From contig JAYQSP010000011.1 in NCBI GenBank assembly GCA_038146925.1, positions 496,001 through 560,000 of the forward strand: DNA of 64,000 bases. The letters are read 5' to 3'. Origin of the DNA: UBA830 sp038146925 (GTDB lineage Bacteria; Pseudomonadota; Alphaproteobacteria; MPNO01; UBA830). This document shows positions 17,711 to 26,741 of this stretch, piece after piece. The notes below the pieces were generated by a model. The model had not been told where the DNA came from, did not search any database, and was given only the letters and a program-made list of their open reading frames with translations. The stretch's first letter is position 1; each line of letters starts with the position of its first letter. A program made the translations under genes and the position numbers.

Positions 17711-18815
17711 ATGCGCCTCGGTTACTTTACACAACCCGTTCACCCGCCTGCGAAAGACTATCGGCAGGTGCTCCGCGAAGACCGCGAAGCGGTTCTGCTG
17801 GCCGACCAGCTGGGCTATGCCGAAGCGTTTCTGGGCGAACACATCACCGACCGGGCGGAACCGATTACGTCCAATCTGATGTTCATCGCGTCCCTCTGTC
17901 ACGATGCCCGCAATATCACCTTCGGCAGCGCGGCGGTGACGTTGCCGTCCTATCACCCCGCCATGGTGGCCGGTCACGTCGCTATGATCGATCATCTGAC
18001 CGATGGTCGGTTTATTTTCGGAATCGGGCCGGGCGGGCTGCTGTCGGACGCGGAGGCCTTCGAGAACATGGATATCGACCGCAATGCCAAGATGCTGCAG
18101 TCGATCGACATGATCCTTGCTATCTGGGCGGGAAAACCGCCCTACAATCTGAAGAACGACTACTGGACCACGTCGACCGAGCGCACCCTGAACGAAGACA
18201 TCGGGCAGGGGATCATCTCGACACCGTTGCAAAAGCCCCATCCGCCCATCGTGGTCACGTCGATTACGCCCCATTCGCGGGGGATCACCGCCGCGGCGGC
18301 GCGAGGCTGGGATCCGATCACGTCGAACTACGTTCAGGGGCACTGGGTCGCGACGCATCTGCCTAAGTATCTCGAGGGACTCGAACAGGGGGGGGCGTCC
18401 CGTGAACGGATCCGGCTGGCGGGTCGCGAAATCCATCTTCGTTGCCGACGATCATGCGGCGGCGCTCAGATACGCCAAGTCCGCCGACGGCCCCTACGGC
18501 TTCTATTTCCGCAATATCATGACCAAGCTGGTCGGCAACGGCCGCCCCGAACTATTCCGGGCCTGGCCCGACCAGCCCGACGATCAGGTGACGCTCGAAC
18601 AGTCTCTCGACACCCAGGTAATCGCGGGAGATGTAAATTCGGTCGTCGATCAGATACTGGCGTTCCGCGAGGAGATCGGCGAATTCGGGACGCTGTTGTA
18701 TACCGGCCATGACTGGATGGACCCGCAGGCGGACCGGCGGTCGATGGAGCTGATGGCGAGCGAAGTTATGCCCCGCGTTAACGAGGCCCTCGGTGAACCC
18801 GCAGTCGCAGAGTAA
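17711..18815 (+). pseudogene. LLM-class flavin-dependent monooxygenase, frameshifted at a G8 run
   Basis: The gene encodes a luciferase-like (LimB/LuxA type) FMNH2-dependent oxygenase. The N-terminal frame from 17711 (MRLGYFTQPVHPP, LGEHITDRAEP, IDHLTDGRFIFGIGPGG) is intact for about 226 codons. The C-terminal part continues in another frame (WRVAKSIFVADDHAAAL to EPAVAE) and stops at 18815. The switch coincides with eight consecutive G at about 18388-18395. Removing one G joins the frames into a normal protein of about 367 residues (LEGLEQGG then RPVNGSGWRV). It may be a sequencing error, a recent mutation or slippage-dependent expression. The following exporter gene starts inside its 3' end. 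Confidence 0.85.
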
Positions 18816-19728
18816 CGTTCTTACCCGCTATGCGCCGCCGCCGGTCATCGCCGGCGCTCTGGCCATGCTGTGCTGGGCCCTGAGCATCGTGGTCGTGCGC
18901 GATGTGGCCGGTATCGTGCCGCCGGCTGCGATGTCGTTTCTGAGATGTGTGCTGGCGCTCTGCATCCTCTATCCCATTTGCCGCCGGGTGCTGCATGCGC
19001 AGCTGCCGCTGATGCGCAAACACTGGAAGATCATCGGTTTCCAGGGCGTACTTTTGTTTATCGGCGGCAACGGCATGCTGTTCGTCGGGCTGCAGTTCAC
19101 CACCGCCATTAACGGTGCGCTGATCAATTCGGCGGAACCGGTGACGATCGTCGCCGTTGCCTGGGTCATGTTCCGCGACCGGCTCACGCCGATACAATGG
19201 GCGGGGGTCCTGATATCCATGATCGGTGTCGTCTATCTGGTTGGACGCGGCGAGGTTTCCGTTTTGCTCGCCCTCGATCTCAATATCGGCGACATTTTCA
19301 TCTTCATTTCCATCGTTTCCTGGGCGTTTTACGCGGTGCTGATGCGCAAAGTCCCGCGAGAACTGGATCGGTTGAATGTCGTATTCGGCATCCTGGTCGC
19401 CGGTGCGATCGTGGTATTTCCGTTCTGGGTAGCGGAGAACATTTTCTACAAGGCGACGCCGCTGATCTGGGAAACGCTCTGGACCACCTGTTTCAACGCC
19501 GTGTTTGCTTCGATACTGGCCCTGTTCTGGTGGAATCACACGGTGGAAGGCCTCGGTCCCGGACGTGCCAGTTTGTTTATTCATCTGATACCCGTCTACA
19601 CAGTCATCCTCGCCGTCTGGCTTCTTGGCGAGCAGTTATTCCTGTTTCACGCGGTGGGCATCGGCCTGATTGCAATCGGGATATTCCTGACCACAATGCT
19701 GAAGACAAAGCGGGAGAGCACATCATGA
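18793..19728 (+). CDS. EamA/DMT-family transporter
   Basis: 311 residues with about ten hydrophobic helices in two EamA repeats (for example AGALAMLCWALSIVVVRDV in repeat 1 and VSWAFYAVLMRKVPREL in repeat 2), as in drug/metabolite exporters. It starts with GTG at 18793, 23 bases inside the end of the LLM monooxygenase, and its stop overlaps the RidA start (ATGA). The coupling suggests it exports, or less likely imports, a metabolite of the neighbouring enzymes. Confidence 0.88.
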   Translation: MNPQSQSNVLTRYAPPPVIAGALAMLCWALSIVVVRDVAGIVPPAAMSFLRCVLALCILYPICRRVLHAQLPLMRKHWKIIGFQGVLLFIGGNGMLFVGLQFTTAINGALINSAEPVTIVAVAWVMFRDRLTPIQWAGVLISMIGVVYLVGRGEVSVLLALDLNIGDIFIFISIVSWAFYAVLMRKVPRELDRLNVVFGILVAGAIVVFPFWVAENIFYKATPLIWETLWTTCFNAVFASILALFWWNHTVEGLGPGRASLFIHLIPVYTVILAVWLLGEQLFLFHAVGIGLIAIGIFLTTMLKTKRESTS

Positions 19729-20126
19729 GCAAGACGCGCGTTTATGCGGATGCCGCCGGCGAACCGCCGGAAGGCACCTGGTCCAATTGCCTGGTGGTCG
19801 ACCGGCACGTCTATATTGCCGGGATGACGGCGCGGAGTGCCGAGTTCAACACTATCGTGGGCGACAATGCTTACGAGCAGTCGAAGGTGATCTTCGACAA
19901 GATCAAGTCGTTGATCGAGGCGGCGGGCGGCACCATGGCGGACATCGTCAAAGTGAATATTTTCCTGACCGATATCAACGACCGCCAACAGGTCTGGGAA
20001 GCACGGCGGGAGTATTTCGAAGGAGATTTTCCGGTGTCCACGCTGCTGGAGGTCTCGAAACTCGTCCACCCTGACATGTCGGTGGAGATCGAGGCGGTCG
20101 GATATCTCGGTGCCGGCGACAATTGA
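19725..20126 (+). CDS. RidA family protein (enamine/imine deaminase-like)
   Basis: 133 residues of the YjgF/YER057c/UK114 fold. It has the motifs YIAGMTA, a central KSLIEAAGGTMADIVKVNIFL, and a C-terminal DMSVEIEAVGYL where other members carry the Arg-containing ARxxVEVA/IEIEAIA strand. The substrate Arg (R105 in E. coli RidA) is not present in this strand, so it is probably a catabolic RidA subfamily member rather than a true RidA. Coupled by ATGA overlap to the transporter. Confidence 0.85.
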   Translation: MSKTRVYADAAGEPPEGTWSNCLVVDRHVYIAGMTARSAEFNTIVGDNAYEQSKVIFDKIKSLIEAAGGTMADIVKVNIFLTDINDRQQVWEARREYFEGDFPVSTLLEVSKLVHPDMSVEIEAVGYLGAGDN

Positions 20127-20190
20127 GACTGTGTGGGGAAATTTCACCGCGCTAGACTGTGCGAAACACGGAGATACCGGAGCCTAGGCC

Positions 20191-21738
20191 ATGCTGACCA
20201 TGCGCTCAGCGCTGGAAAGGGCGGAACGCCTGTTCGGCGCAAATACAGCTATCATCGATGCCGAAGTCCGCTTCACCTGGGCGGAGCATATGGATCGTGT
20301 GAAGCGTCTCGCCGCCGTTCTGCAGGCGAACGGTATCGGACAGGGCGACCGTTTCGGGATCATCTGCCGCAATACCTGGCGACATTGCGAATTGCTGCAT
20401 GCCGGTTACTGGAACGGATCGGTGCCGGTGCCCGTCAATTACAGGTTGGCGCCGCCGGAGATCAGCTACATTCTCGAAGATGCCGGCACGTCGCAGCTTT
20501 TTATCGAGGACGCGTTTCTGGGTCTGCTCGACGGTGGCGGGCTCAATCCGTGGCGGGAAAATGCGATTTGCATCCTCGGTGACGGACGCTCAACAAAGCT
20601 GCGGTCTTCAGACGACCTGATCGCCGCGGCGTCACCCACCGACGGCAACGACAGCGACGAGGAAGACGACGCAATCCTTCTCTATACCGGCGGTACGACC
20701 GGCCGGTCCAAGGGCGTTCGCCTGACGCACCGAAACGTTTTTTCGAACGGTCAGCAATGCACGGCGCCGATGAATATCACCGCTGACGATGTGTATCTTC
20801 ATGTGGCACCGATGTTTCATTCCGCCGATCTTCTGGGCACCGGTTACACCCAGGCGGGCGCGGCACATGCCTATCTGCCGGTATTCACGCCCGCAAATCT
20901 TCTGACTACCTTTCAGGATTACGGCGTGACCTGCGCCATGATGGCGCCGACCATGATTATCCTCACTCTGCAGGAACCCGATTTCGGGAAGTACGACCTG
21001 TCGTCGCTGGACCGCGTGTATTACGGCTCTTCCCCCATGGCCGTGGAATGGATCCGCCGCACGATGGAAGCGTTTCCGGCAGCCAATATTCAACAGGGAT
21101 ACGGACTTACCGAAACGTCGCCGATCCTGACCACGCTGGACGAAGATGTTCATGTGCGGGCTATGGAAACCGGCGAGTACGACATCCTGAAGGCCGCCGG
21201 GCGGCCCCTGGTCGGGATCGATATGCGCATCGTCGATGCAGACGGCAACGAGGTCCCGACAGGTCAGGACGGCGAGGTCGTGGTGCGGGGGCCGAACGTC
21301 ACGGTCGGCTACCTAAACCGGCCGGAGGAGAATGAACGGGCGTTCCGGGACGGCTGGTTCCACACCGGCGACGTCGGGAAGATGGACGAAAACGGCTTCA
21401 TGTACCTGCTGGACCGCAAGAAGGACATGATCATTACCGGCGGCGAGAACGTGTATTCGTCGGAGGTGGAAGCGGCGCTGTATCAACACGAAGACGTCCA
21501 CGAATGCGCGGTGGTGGGCGTGCCCGACGACAAGTACGGCGAGGCGCTGTTTGCCGCCATCGTGCCGCGGCCCGGGTCCCAACTGACCAAGGACGGGATC
21601 ATCGAACATTGCCGGGGACGTATCGGCGGTTACAAGATTCCACGCCAGATGGCATTCGTCGATGAGCTGCCTAAAAGTGCTATGGGCAAGATACTGAAAA
21701 CCGAAATTCGAAAAACCTACGGAGAAGACATTTCATGA
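20191..21738 (+). CDS. AMP-dependent acyl-CoA synthetase/ligase
   Basis: 515 residues, the ANL superfamily, which activates a carboxylic acid to its CoA thioester through an acyl-AMP. The P-loop is YTGGTTGRSKGVRLTHRN, the A5 motif is QGYGLTETSPI, the A7 motif is GWFHTGDVG, and the A10 Lys is in KSAMGKILKTEIRK. Complete and apparently active. The acid cannot be named. Coupled by ATGA to a thioesterase-like gene. Confidence 0.93.
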   Translation: MLTMRSALERAERLFGANTAIIDAEVRFTWAEHMDRVKRLAAVLQANGIGQGDRFGIICRNTWRHCELLHAGYWNGSVPVPVNYRLAPPEISYILEDAGTSQLFIEDAFLGLLDGGGLNPWRENAICILGDGRSTKLRSSDDLIAAASPTDGNDSDEEDDAILLYTGGTTGRSKGVRLTHRNVFSNGQQCTAPMNITADDVYLHVAPMFHSADLLGTGYTQAGAAHAYLPVFTPANLLTTFQDYGVTCAMMAPTMIILTLQEPDFGKYDLSSLDRVYYGSSPMAVEWIRRTMEAFPAANIQQGYGLTETSPILTTLDEDVHVRAMETGEYDILKAAGRPLVGIDMRIVDADGNEVPTGQDGEVVVRGPNVTVGYLNRPEENERAFRDGWFHTGDVGKMDENGFMYLLDRKKDMIITGGENVYSSEVEAALYQHEDVHECAVVGVPDDKYGEALFAAIVPRPGSQLTKDGIIEHCRGRIGGYKIPRQMAFVDELPKSAMGKILKTEIRKTYGEDIS

Positions 21739-22136
21739 AGGACAGCCTGAAAGCCGGGATCGTGGGGCAACGTGCATTCGAAATAGACGAGGAACGCACC
21801 ATAGCTTTCATGGGAGATGATCTGCGTGTCTATGGTACGCCCTACATGGTGCGCGATATCGAGGAAACGGCGCGGCTGGTGGTGCAGGAGCACCTCGACG
21901 AAGGCGAAGAGACGGTCGGTGCACACGTGTCCGTCGATCACCTCGGTGCGTCGCTGATCGAAATGACGGCCACAGTCTCCGTGAAGATTACCGATGTCGA
22001 TGGGCAGCGGGTGACGCTGGAGGCAGAGGTGCACGACGGGATCGATCTGGTCGGAAAAGCGAAGCATGTCCGGTTCGTCATCGACCGGGACCGTCAGGCG
22101 GCGCGTCTTGAAAAGAAACGCGCGCTGATCGTTTAG
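21735..22136 (+). CDS. Hotdog-fold thioesterase, fluoroacetyl-CoA thioesterase (FlK)-like
   Basis: 133 residues resembling the FlK-like hotdog family. The features seen are TVGAHVSVDHLGAS, a central ATVSVKITDVDGQRV strand and VHDGIDLVGKAKHVRFVID at the end. Most family members are not fluoroacetyl-specific and simply hydrolyse acyl-CoAs. The start overlaps the stop of the acyl-CoA ligase (ATGA), so it likely acts on the same pathway's CoA ester. Confidence 0.8.
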   Translation: MKDSLKAGIVGQRAFEIDEERTIAFMGDDLRVYGTPYMVRDIEETARLVVQEHLDEGEETVGAHVSVDHLGASLIEMTATVSVKITDVDGQRVTLEAEVHDGIDLVGKAKHVRFVIDRDRQAARLEKKRALIV

Positions 22137-22508
22137 CCGTAGAACAGCCTCGGCAGAAGGAGGGAAATCGTCGGGATTGTGGAGAGGCCCGACAACCGGA
22201 TGTTATCGGCGCAACAGAACGGGGTGACGCCCTTGAAGCCGCTGCCTGCGCTTGAGGGTCCCGCAATCCAGAAAGCGCAACTGAAACGGCGCCTGGATGT
22301 GTCAGGAGGCGTGGTCGGAGAGCGACAATCTCGAGCGGCGGCGTTGGCGATGATGGCACCGCTAAGATCAACCCGCCTAAACTGCAGCGACTTCTTGGGG
22401 CGATTGACACAGCTCTTCGCGCTTTCGTGGTGATGCATCTCGAAGTGCCTTTCGGTATAAAGAACCCGATTGGCCGTCACGGCCTCATAACGCAACTGGA
22501 GGCGTTCG
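22137..22508. other. Intergenic region without recognised gene
   Basis: 372 bases between the thioesterase and the alpha/beta hydrolase. Short open frames exist on both strands, but none has a recognisable motif together with a ribosome site. It should contain the promoter of the hydrolase, whose start is preceded by AACTGGAGGCG. Confidence 0.5.
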
Positions 22509-23618
22509 ATGATTGATTTTTTCTTTCCCACTGAAGGCATGGGGTCCCAGACTTTGCGGCTGGTTGCGGAAGCAAGCCAGGGCGGCGGCGATGTGTTCGA
22601 GATCGCCCGTGTCTGCCGGGAAATTGAACCCGGCAATCTGGAAAACTGGGAAAGCGAATGGGTTAAAAAGGCCAAAGACACTGAAGCACGCGCGAAAAAA
22701 AGCCTTACTGACGGGCACGAACGGTCTGCAATGCAGTATTTCTTTGCCGCCAATCAGTACTGGCGCATGGCTGACGTTTTCCTGCGCATCGACCGAAACG
22801 AAGACAAGGCAGCGTATTTCGCCAAATCGCAGGAGAATTTCCGGGCGGCCGCTGCCTTGCACGATCCGCCCATCGAAGTGATCGAGGTTCAGTGTGGCGA
22901 AGAGACGTATGACGGATATTTCTGTCATCCTCGGAATCCTATGCCGGGGAAATGGCCGGCACTGTTTTTCATTGGAGGCGCGGACGCCTTCGCCGAGGAA
23001 ATATATTTCAGCGGCAAGGAAATGACCGAGCGCGGATATGCGATGCTCCTGGTCGACACCCCGGGTCGCGGGTCGTCGATGTATTTGAAAAACATTCCGA
23101 CCCGTGCAGATTACGAAGTCCCGGGAAAAGCCTGTTTTGATTACCTGTTCAGTCGGCCGGAGGTCGATCACGACCGCGTCGGGCTGATGGGTATTTCGAT
23201 GGCGGGATACTATGCGCCGCGCGTCGCCGCCTTTGAGGACAGGATCAAATGTCTGGTGTCGTGGGCGGGGTGCTATTCGATCCTTGACGATCTGTACGAT
23301 TTCTACGATCACCTGCAGCCGGTGGTACAGAGACTGCTCGGCGGCGTCAGCCACAAAGAGGCCCGTGAACAGCTGAAGTCGTTCACGATGGAGGGCATCG
23401 CCGGCAATATCAAGGTTCCGACACTGATGACCCACGGGACGGGGGACAAGCTGATGGATGTTGAGGGGGCAAAACGCCTGTTTGACGAAATCGGCGCCGA
23501 GGACAAGACGCTGGTGTTATACGACGATCCCAAAGTGGGGGGCACCGTGCATTGTTCGCACGATTGTTGGGTGCATCAGAGTCCGTTGATTTTCGATTGG
23601 ATCGAAGAGCACCTTTGA
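22509..23618 (+). CDS. Alpha/beta hydrolase with helical N-terminal domain (2,6-dihydroxypseudooxynicotine hydrolase / FrsA-like)
   Basis: 369 residues. The first 120 or so are helical and charged, and are followed by an alpha/beta hydrolase core. The nucleophile elbow is GLMGISMAGYYAPR (Ser). An Asp is in THGTGDKLMDVEGA and a His in TVHCSHDCWVHQSP. This layout matches the family that includes 2,6-dihydroxypseudooxynicotine hydrolase, a C-C bond hydrolase of nicotine degradation, and FrsA-like proteins. The actual substrate is not known. It stands alone and is followed by a good terminator. Confidence 0.82.
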   Translation: MIDFFFPTEGMGSQTLRLVAEASQGGGDVFEIARVCREIEPGNLENWESEWVKKAKDTEARAKKSLTDGHERSAMQYFFAANQYWRMADVFLRIDRNEDKAAYFAKSQENFRAAAALHDPPIEVIEVQCGEETYDGYFCHPRNPMPGKWPALFFIGGADAFAEEIYFSGKEMTERGYAMLLVDTPGRGSSMYLKNIPTRADYEVPGKACFDYLFSRPEVDHDRVGLMGISMAGYYAPRVAAFEDRIKCLVSWAGCYSILDDLYDFYDHLQPVVQRLLGGVSHKEAREQLKSFTMEGIAGNIKVPTLMTHGTGDKLMDVEGAKRLFDEIGAEDKTLVLYDDPKVGGTVHCSHDCWVHQSPLIFDWIEEHL

Positions 23619-23922
23619 CCCAGAAGGCAATAATCCGTTGACAAGGCGGGGCGAGTTAAAACCCGCCTCTTCTCATTCAAATAGTTAGATCGATTCATTT
23701 TACAAATGTGGCGTTTGGCCGCGCATTCCCAGCGGACGCCACGTAGACACGGAAAATACTGCGAGCACGGTGGCGCTAAACAGTTCGTCGCACAGAGAGG
23801 TTTCGTGGTAGGTTAGTTTGAGGTGGGAATGATCTGCAACTGAATATCGGCCCCCCGCGACATCAAGTGCAGTTTGAAACGACGGTCTGGATAAAAATCC
23901 GGGCAGGTCTTTCAGTCTCCCA
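23619..23922. other. Intergenic region between convergent genes
   Basis: 304 bases. It contains the terminator hairpin at 23644-23668. The rest shows no gene, repeat or other signal I can support. Confidence 0.5.
23644..23676 (+). terminator. Rho-independent terminator after the alpha/beta hydrolase
   Basis: A 7-bp perfect stem AGGCGGG / CCCGCCT (23644-23650 with 23662-23668) around an 11-base loop, followed by the pyrimidine-rich CTTCTCATT. It lies 25 bases after the hydrolase stop. Confidence 0.6.
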
Positions 23923-24990
23923 TCAAGCGCGAGTGGGTGCGGAAAGAATACCCTTTCGGCGTGCCGCAGCTATTACCAAAATCGCGTAAACACTCTGACC
24001 CGCCAGAAACGGCAGGAAGATAAGAATGCGTTGGTCGGGTCCGTACCCGACAAGCAATAGAGCGCCAACGCCCTGAAATGCCGTCATGCTAAAATGCAAG
24101 ACACTAACCCGAACATGGCTCCAGCCGATCCTGTTCAGGAGCTGGTACAGATGCGTCCGATGCGCCTGCATGATGTCTTCTCCCCGAAGTGCACGTCGGC
24201 ATAACGTAAATGTCGTGTCGAAAATGAAATTGAAGAACAAGAGCGGGACAACCAAAAATGACGTCCGCGACGCATCGATTTCCGCAGCAATGACTGCAAA
24301 TGCGGCGAAGGTAAAACCGATGAACTGGCTGCCTACATCACCCATGAACAGGCGCGCCCTTGGGAAATTGAAGATCAGGAAGCCTGCGATGCTCGACGCC
24401 ATAACGTAGCAAAGAATGTAGACGAAAAACGACCCTTCGATGTAAGTCACAGCGCATAGAAATGCCGCTACGGTGACGCCGACTCCGCCAGCCAGTCCGT
24501 TTAAACCATCCATAAAATTAAAAATATTCGTCATCGCAACGATCCAGATCACCGTCAGCGGATATCCCAACCAACCCAGATCGAATGCACCGATGATCGG
24601 CAGAGAAATACGACTGAACACAATCTCGAATGCGAGTAGCACCCCGGCCGCCGCGATCTGCGCCGCCAGCTTGATTTTGAAAGTTTTCAGTTTTTTGAGA
24701 TCGTCCGTAAAGCCGATTAGGGCGATGCTCGAAGCCGCGACTGCGTAACCCGCCAAATGTAATGAGGAAACGCGCGCTTGATCGCTGATAATCCAGACTG
24801 TGACGAAACCGCAAATGAACGCCGCGAAGATCGCGACACCTCCAGTCGATGGCGTCGGTCTGTCGTGGCTGGACCGGTGATTTGGCTCGTCCAGGATTTC
24901 CAGGCGCAGAACCAAATAGGTCGCGACGACTGACAGCATAAACAGAGCTATCGCAAACAAAATGTGTGAGGCGAGTACCGTAATCGACAT
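23923..24990 (-). CDS. Polyprenyl-phosphate sugar-1-phosphate transferase, MraY/WecA family
   Basis: 355 residues, a polytopic membrane enzyme of glycosyltransferase family 4. It transfers a UDP-sugar phosphate to undecaprenyl phosphate to begin O-antigen or capsule synthesis. The catalytic motifs are visible: GFTDDLKKL (Asp-Asp), NIFNFMDGLNGLAGG, and RARLFMGDVGSQF, a variant of the LGDxGS motif. The N-terminal DEPNHRSSHDRPTPSTGG is typical of WecA/TagO rather than MraY. No other polysaccharide genes are next to it, so it is an orphan in this window. Base composition is a little lower in GC than its neighbours. Confidence 0.88.
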   Translation of the reverse strand: MSITVLASHILFAIALFMLSVVATYLVLRLEILDEPNHRSSHDRPTPSTGGVAIFAAFICGFVTVWIISDQARVSSLHLAGYAVAASSIALIGFTDDLKKLKTFKIKLAAQIAAAGVLLAFEIVFSRISLPIIGAFDLGWLGYPLTVIWIVAMTNIFNFMDGLNGLAGGVGVTVAAFLCAVTYIEGSFFVYILCYVMASSIAGFLIFNFPRARLFMGDVGSQFIGFTFAAFAVIAAEIDASRTSFLVVPLLFFNFIFDTTFTLCRRALRGEDIMQAHRTHLYQLLNRIGWSHVRVSVLHFSMTAFQGVGALLLVGYGPDQRILIFLPFLAGQSVYAILVIAAARRKGILSAPTRA

Positions 24991-25877
24991 ATATCGATAT
25001 CATAGTCGATCCGAGGGGCGAATCGCGCAAAACCGGCAGAACAAGGGCCACGCGCGTTGTGAACTTTTCGCTAACCATTAATTTCCCCGGAAAATCTGCA
25101 ATTACAAAATTCAACCCCCCTGTCGACTCAAAGAATGCCCAACAAATTAGTCGGATATGGGTCTGATATGCGTGATCTGAAGGTGCTCAAGGAGCGCACC
25201 GGGTATGCGGAGCGTCACATACAAACGTCACATACGGCGAAGGAGCCCGAGAGCGATACCCTTTTGGCGATGTGGTCACAGATTCGAGACGGTTTCGAAG
25301 CATAAGAAGCTGAAATCGCGCGCTATTGCGTAGAACTGGCGGAATTCATGAAGTCAAACCACGACCTAGCTCCGCTTATGAACCGGCTGATCGGCACGAT
25401 CGAAGGAAGAATCGAAACGAGCACCACGGAAACGGTGCCCAAGATCTCTAGGTTCGCAGCCGATCTTTTGTGATCGGAACTTTAGAACGGTCCCATGCCG
25501 CCGCTCTCTGACACACTGGGACAGATGCCCGACGGTGAATGCGCCCTCAAAACCCGTTTCTTCCTCTTCGGAAAATCGCCCTTTTTCGTTTTCGTTAGAC
25601 CAATTCTGCACGAGAGTACCTCGCTAATTTGCTCCAGCCGACTTGAGCTGTCGCAAAAAGGGGAGCAAATTCCGGGTCAAACTGGTTGATTGCGCAGGGT
25701 CCTTTAGAAACAGGCAGAAATAGCGCTCCGACGGCGATACGGCCCCCTCCGCGGATATTTCATGATCGGCTGTTTGGACAGTATCGTGCAATATTTGCCG
25801 GGGGGAGGGCACTTGCGCCCCTTGGTGGCACGGATATCATGCGAACGGGTATTTTTCGCCCATTGGGGAGCAGAAAG
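24991..25877. other. Long non-coding stretch with a decayed reading frame
   Basis: 887 bases with no intact gene. It contains the interrupted frame at 25168-25473 (listed separately) and otherwise only short frames without recognisable motifs. The bases just before 25878 should hold the promoter of the VOC-aldolase-sulfatase operon. This is the longest gene-poor gap of the window and is consistent with a site of past insertion or deletion. Confidence 0.5.
25168..25473 (+). pseudogene. Unrecognised small gene interrupted by an in-frame TAA
   Basis: From the ATG at 25168 the frame reads MRDLKVLKERTGYAE and so on for 45 codons to a TAA at 25303-25305. It then continues open for a further 55 codons (EAEIARYCVELAEFMKSNHD to SRFAADLL) to a TGA at 25471. 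The part after the stop looks protein-like (amphipathic helices, no further stops), so this is probably one gene of about 100 residues with a nonsense mutation. No family was recognised. Confidence 0.35.
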
Positions 25878-26735
25878 ATGATTGAACTGGTCGATCTCAG
25901 ATACGTTCATCTGGGAGCATCAAGCGCAAACGACGCGTCCAAGTGGGCGCAGGAAATATATGGCCTCGAAGAAGTTGCGCGCGAGAATGGCCGCATCTAC
26001 CTGAGGGGCGACGATCGCAATCACAACATCTGCTATTTCGATGGCGACCCAAAGGACAATACCGTCGGACTCGAAGTTGCCGATTATAACGCCCTCGACC
26101 AGGCGGCAAGTCATCTTGAGGCTAACGGCGTGGACTTTACCTGGGGTGACGATGAAGGTGCAGCCGTCCGACGATGCATGAAATATCTAACGTTTTCGGA
26201 TCCGACCGGGAACAGATTCGATCTGGTGGTTCGGCCATACGCGTCGGGTCGCCGGTATTTTCCGAGTCGGGACGCGGGCGTCCATTGGTTCAATCACATA
26301 GGGTTGAAAACCACGAATGCGCCGCGGGACGAAAAATTCTGGTGCACATTATTCAATTTCCGCTCGAATGACTGGATCGGGGATGCCCCCCTGATGTCCT
26401 TCGACAAGGTTCACCATCGGATCGCGTTGTTCCCGACCGACGAAGCGGGCGTCCAGCACATAAACTTCCAGGTCCGTGAAACCGATGATCTGATGCGATC
26501 TTCATATTTTTTCAATGAACGGCAGATCCGCATTGTTTTCGGTCCGGGTCGCCACGCAACATCGGGCGCCAGGTTCCTGTACTTCGAAGGGCCGGATGGC
26601 ATGGTTTATGAGTATTCTTGCGGCGTCAAAATCATCGAACCTGAGGACGAATGGCGCCCCCGGCAGTTTCCGTTCACTCCCGAATCATTCTGCGTCTGGG
26701 GTTCCAAACCCGATATTCCGGAATTCCGGGAATAA
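25878..26735 (+). CDS. VOC-family protein, extradiol-dioxygenase-like (two-domain)
   Basis: 285 residues with two vicinal-oxygen-chelate repeats, like 2,3-dihydroxybiphenyl 1,2-dioxygenase-type ring-cleavage enzymes. Candidate metal ligands sit in RYVHLGA near the N-terminus, HWFNHIGL at the start of domain 2, the HINFQV strand, and the final EGPDGMVYEYS (Glu). The ATG at 25878 with a GGGGAGCAG ribosome site matches the domain start. Upstream residues in the same frame look non-coding. It heads an operon with an aldolase-like gene 6 bases later. Confidence 0.85.
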   Translation: MIELVDLRYVHLGASSANDASKWAQEIYGLEEVARENGRIYLRGDDRNHNICYFDGDPKDNTVGLEVADYNALDQAASHLEANGVDFTWGDDEGAAVRRCMKYLTFSDPTGNRFDLVVRPYASGRRYFPSRDAGVHWFNHIGLKTTNAPRDEKFWCTLFNFRSNDWIGDAPLMSFDKVHHRIALFPTDEAGVQHINFQVRETDDLMRSSYFFNERQIRIVFGPGRHATSGARFLYFEGPDGMVYEYSCGVKIIEPEDEWRPRQFPFTPESFCVWGSKPDIPEFRE

Positions 26736-26741
26736 CCCCGC

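Noticed and set aside
22133..22753. 206-codon minus-strand frame over the thioesterase-hydrolase gap
   Set aside because: It overlaps the start of a well supported hydrolase gene, has no ribosome site, and its residues show no consistent domain.
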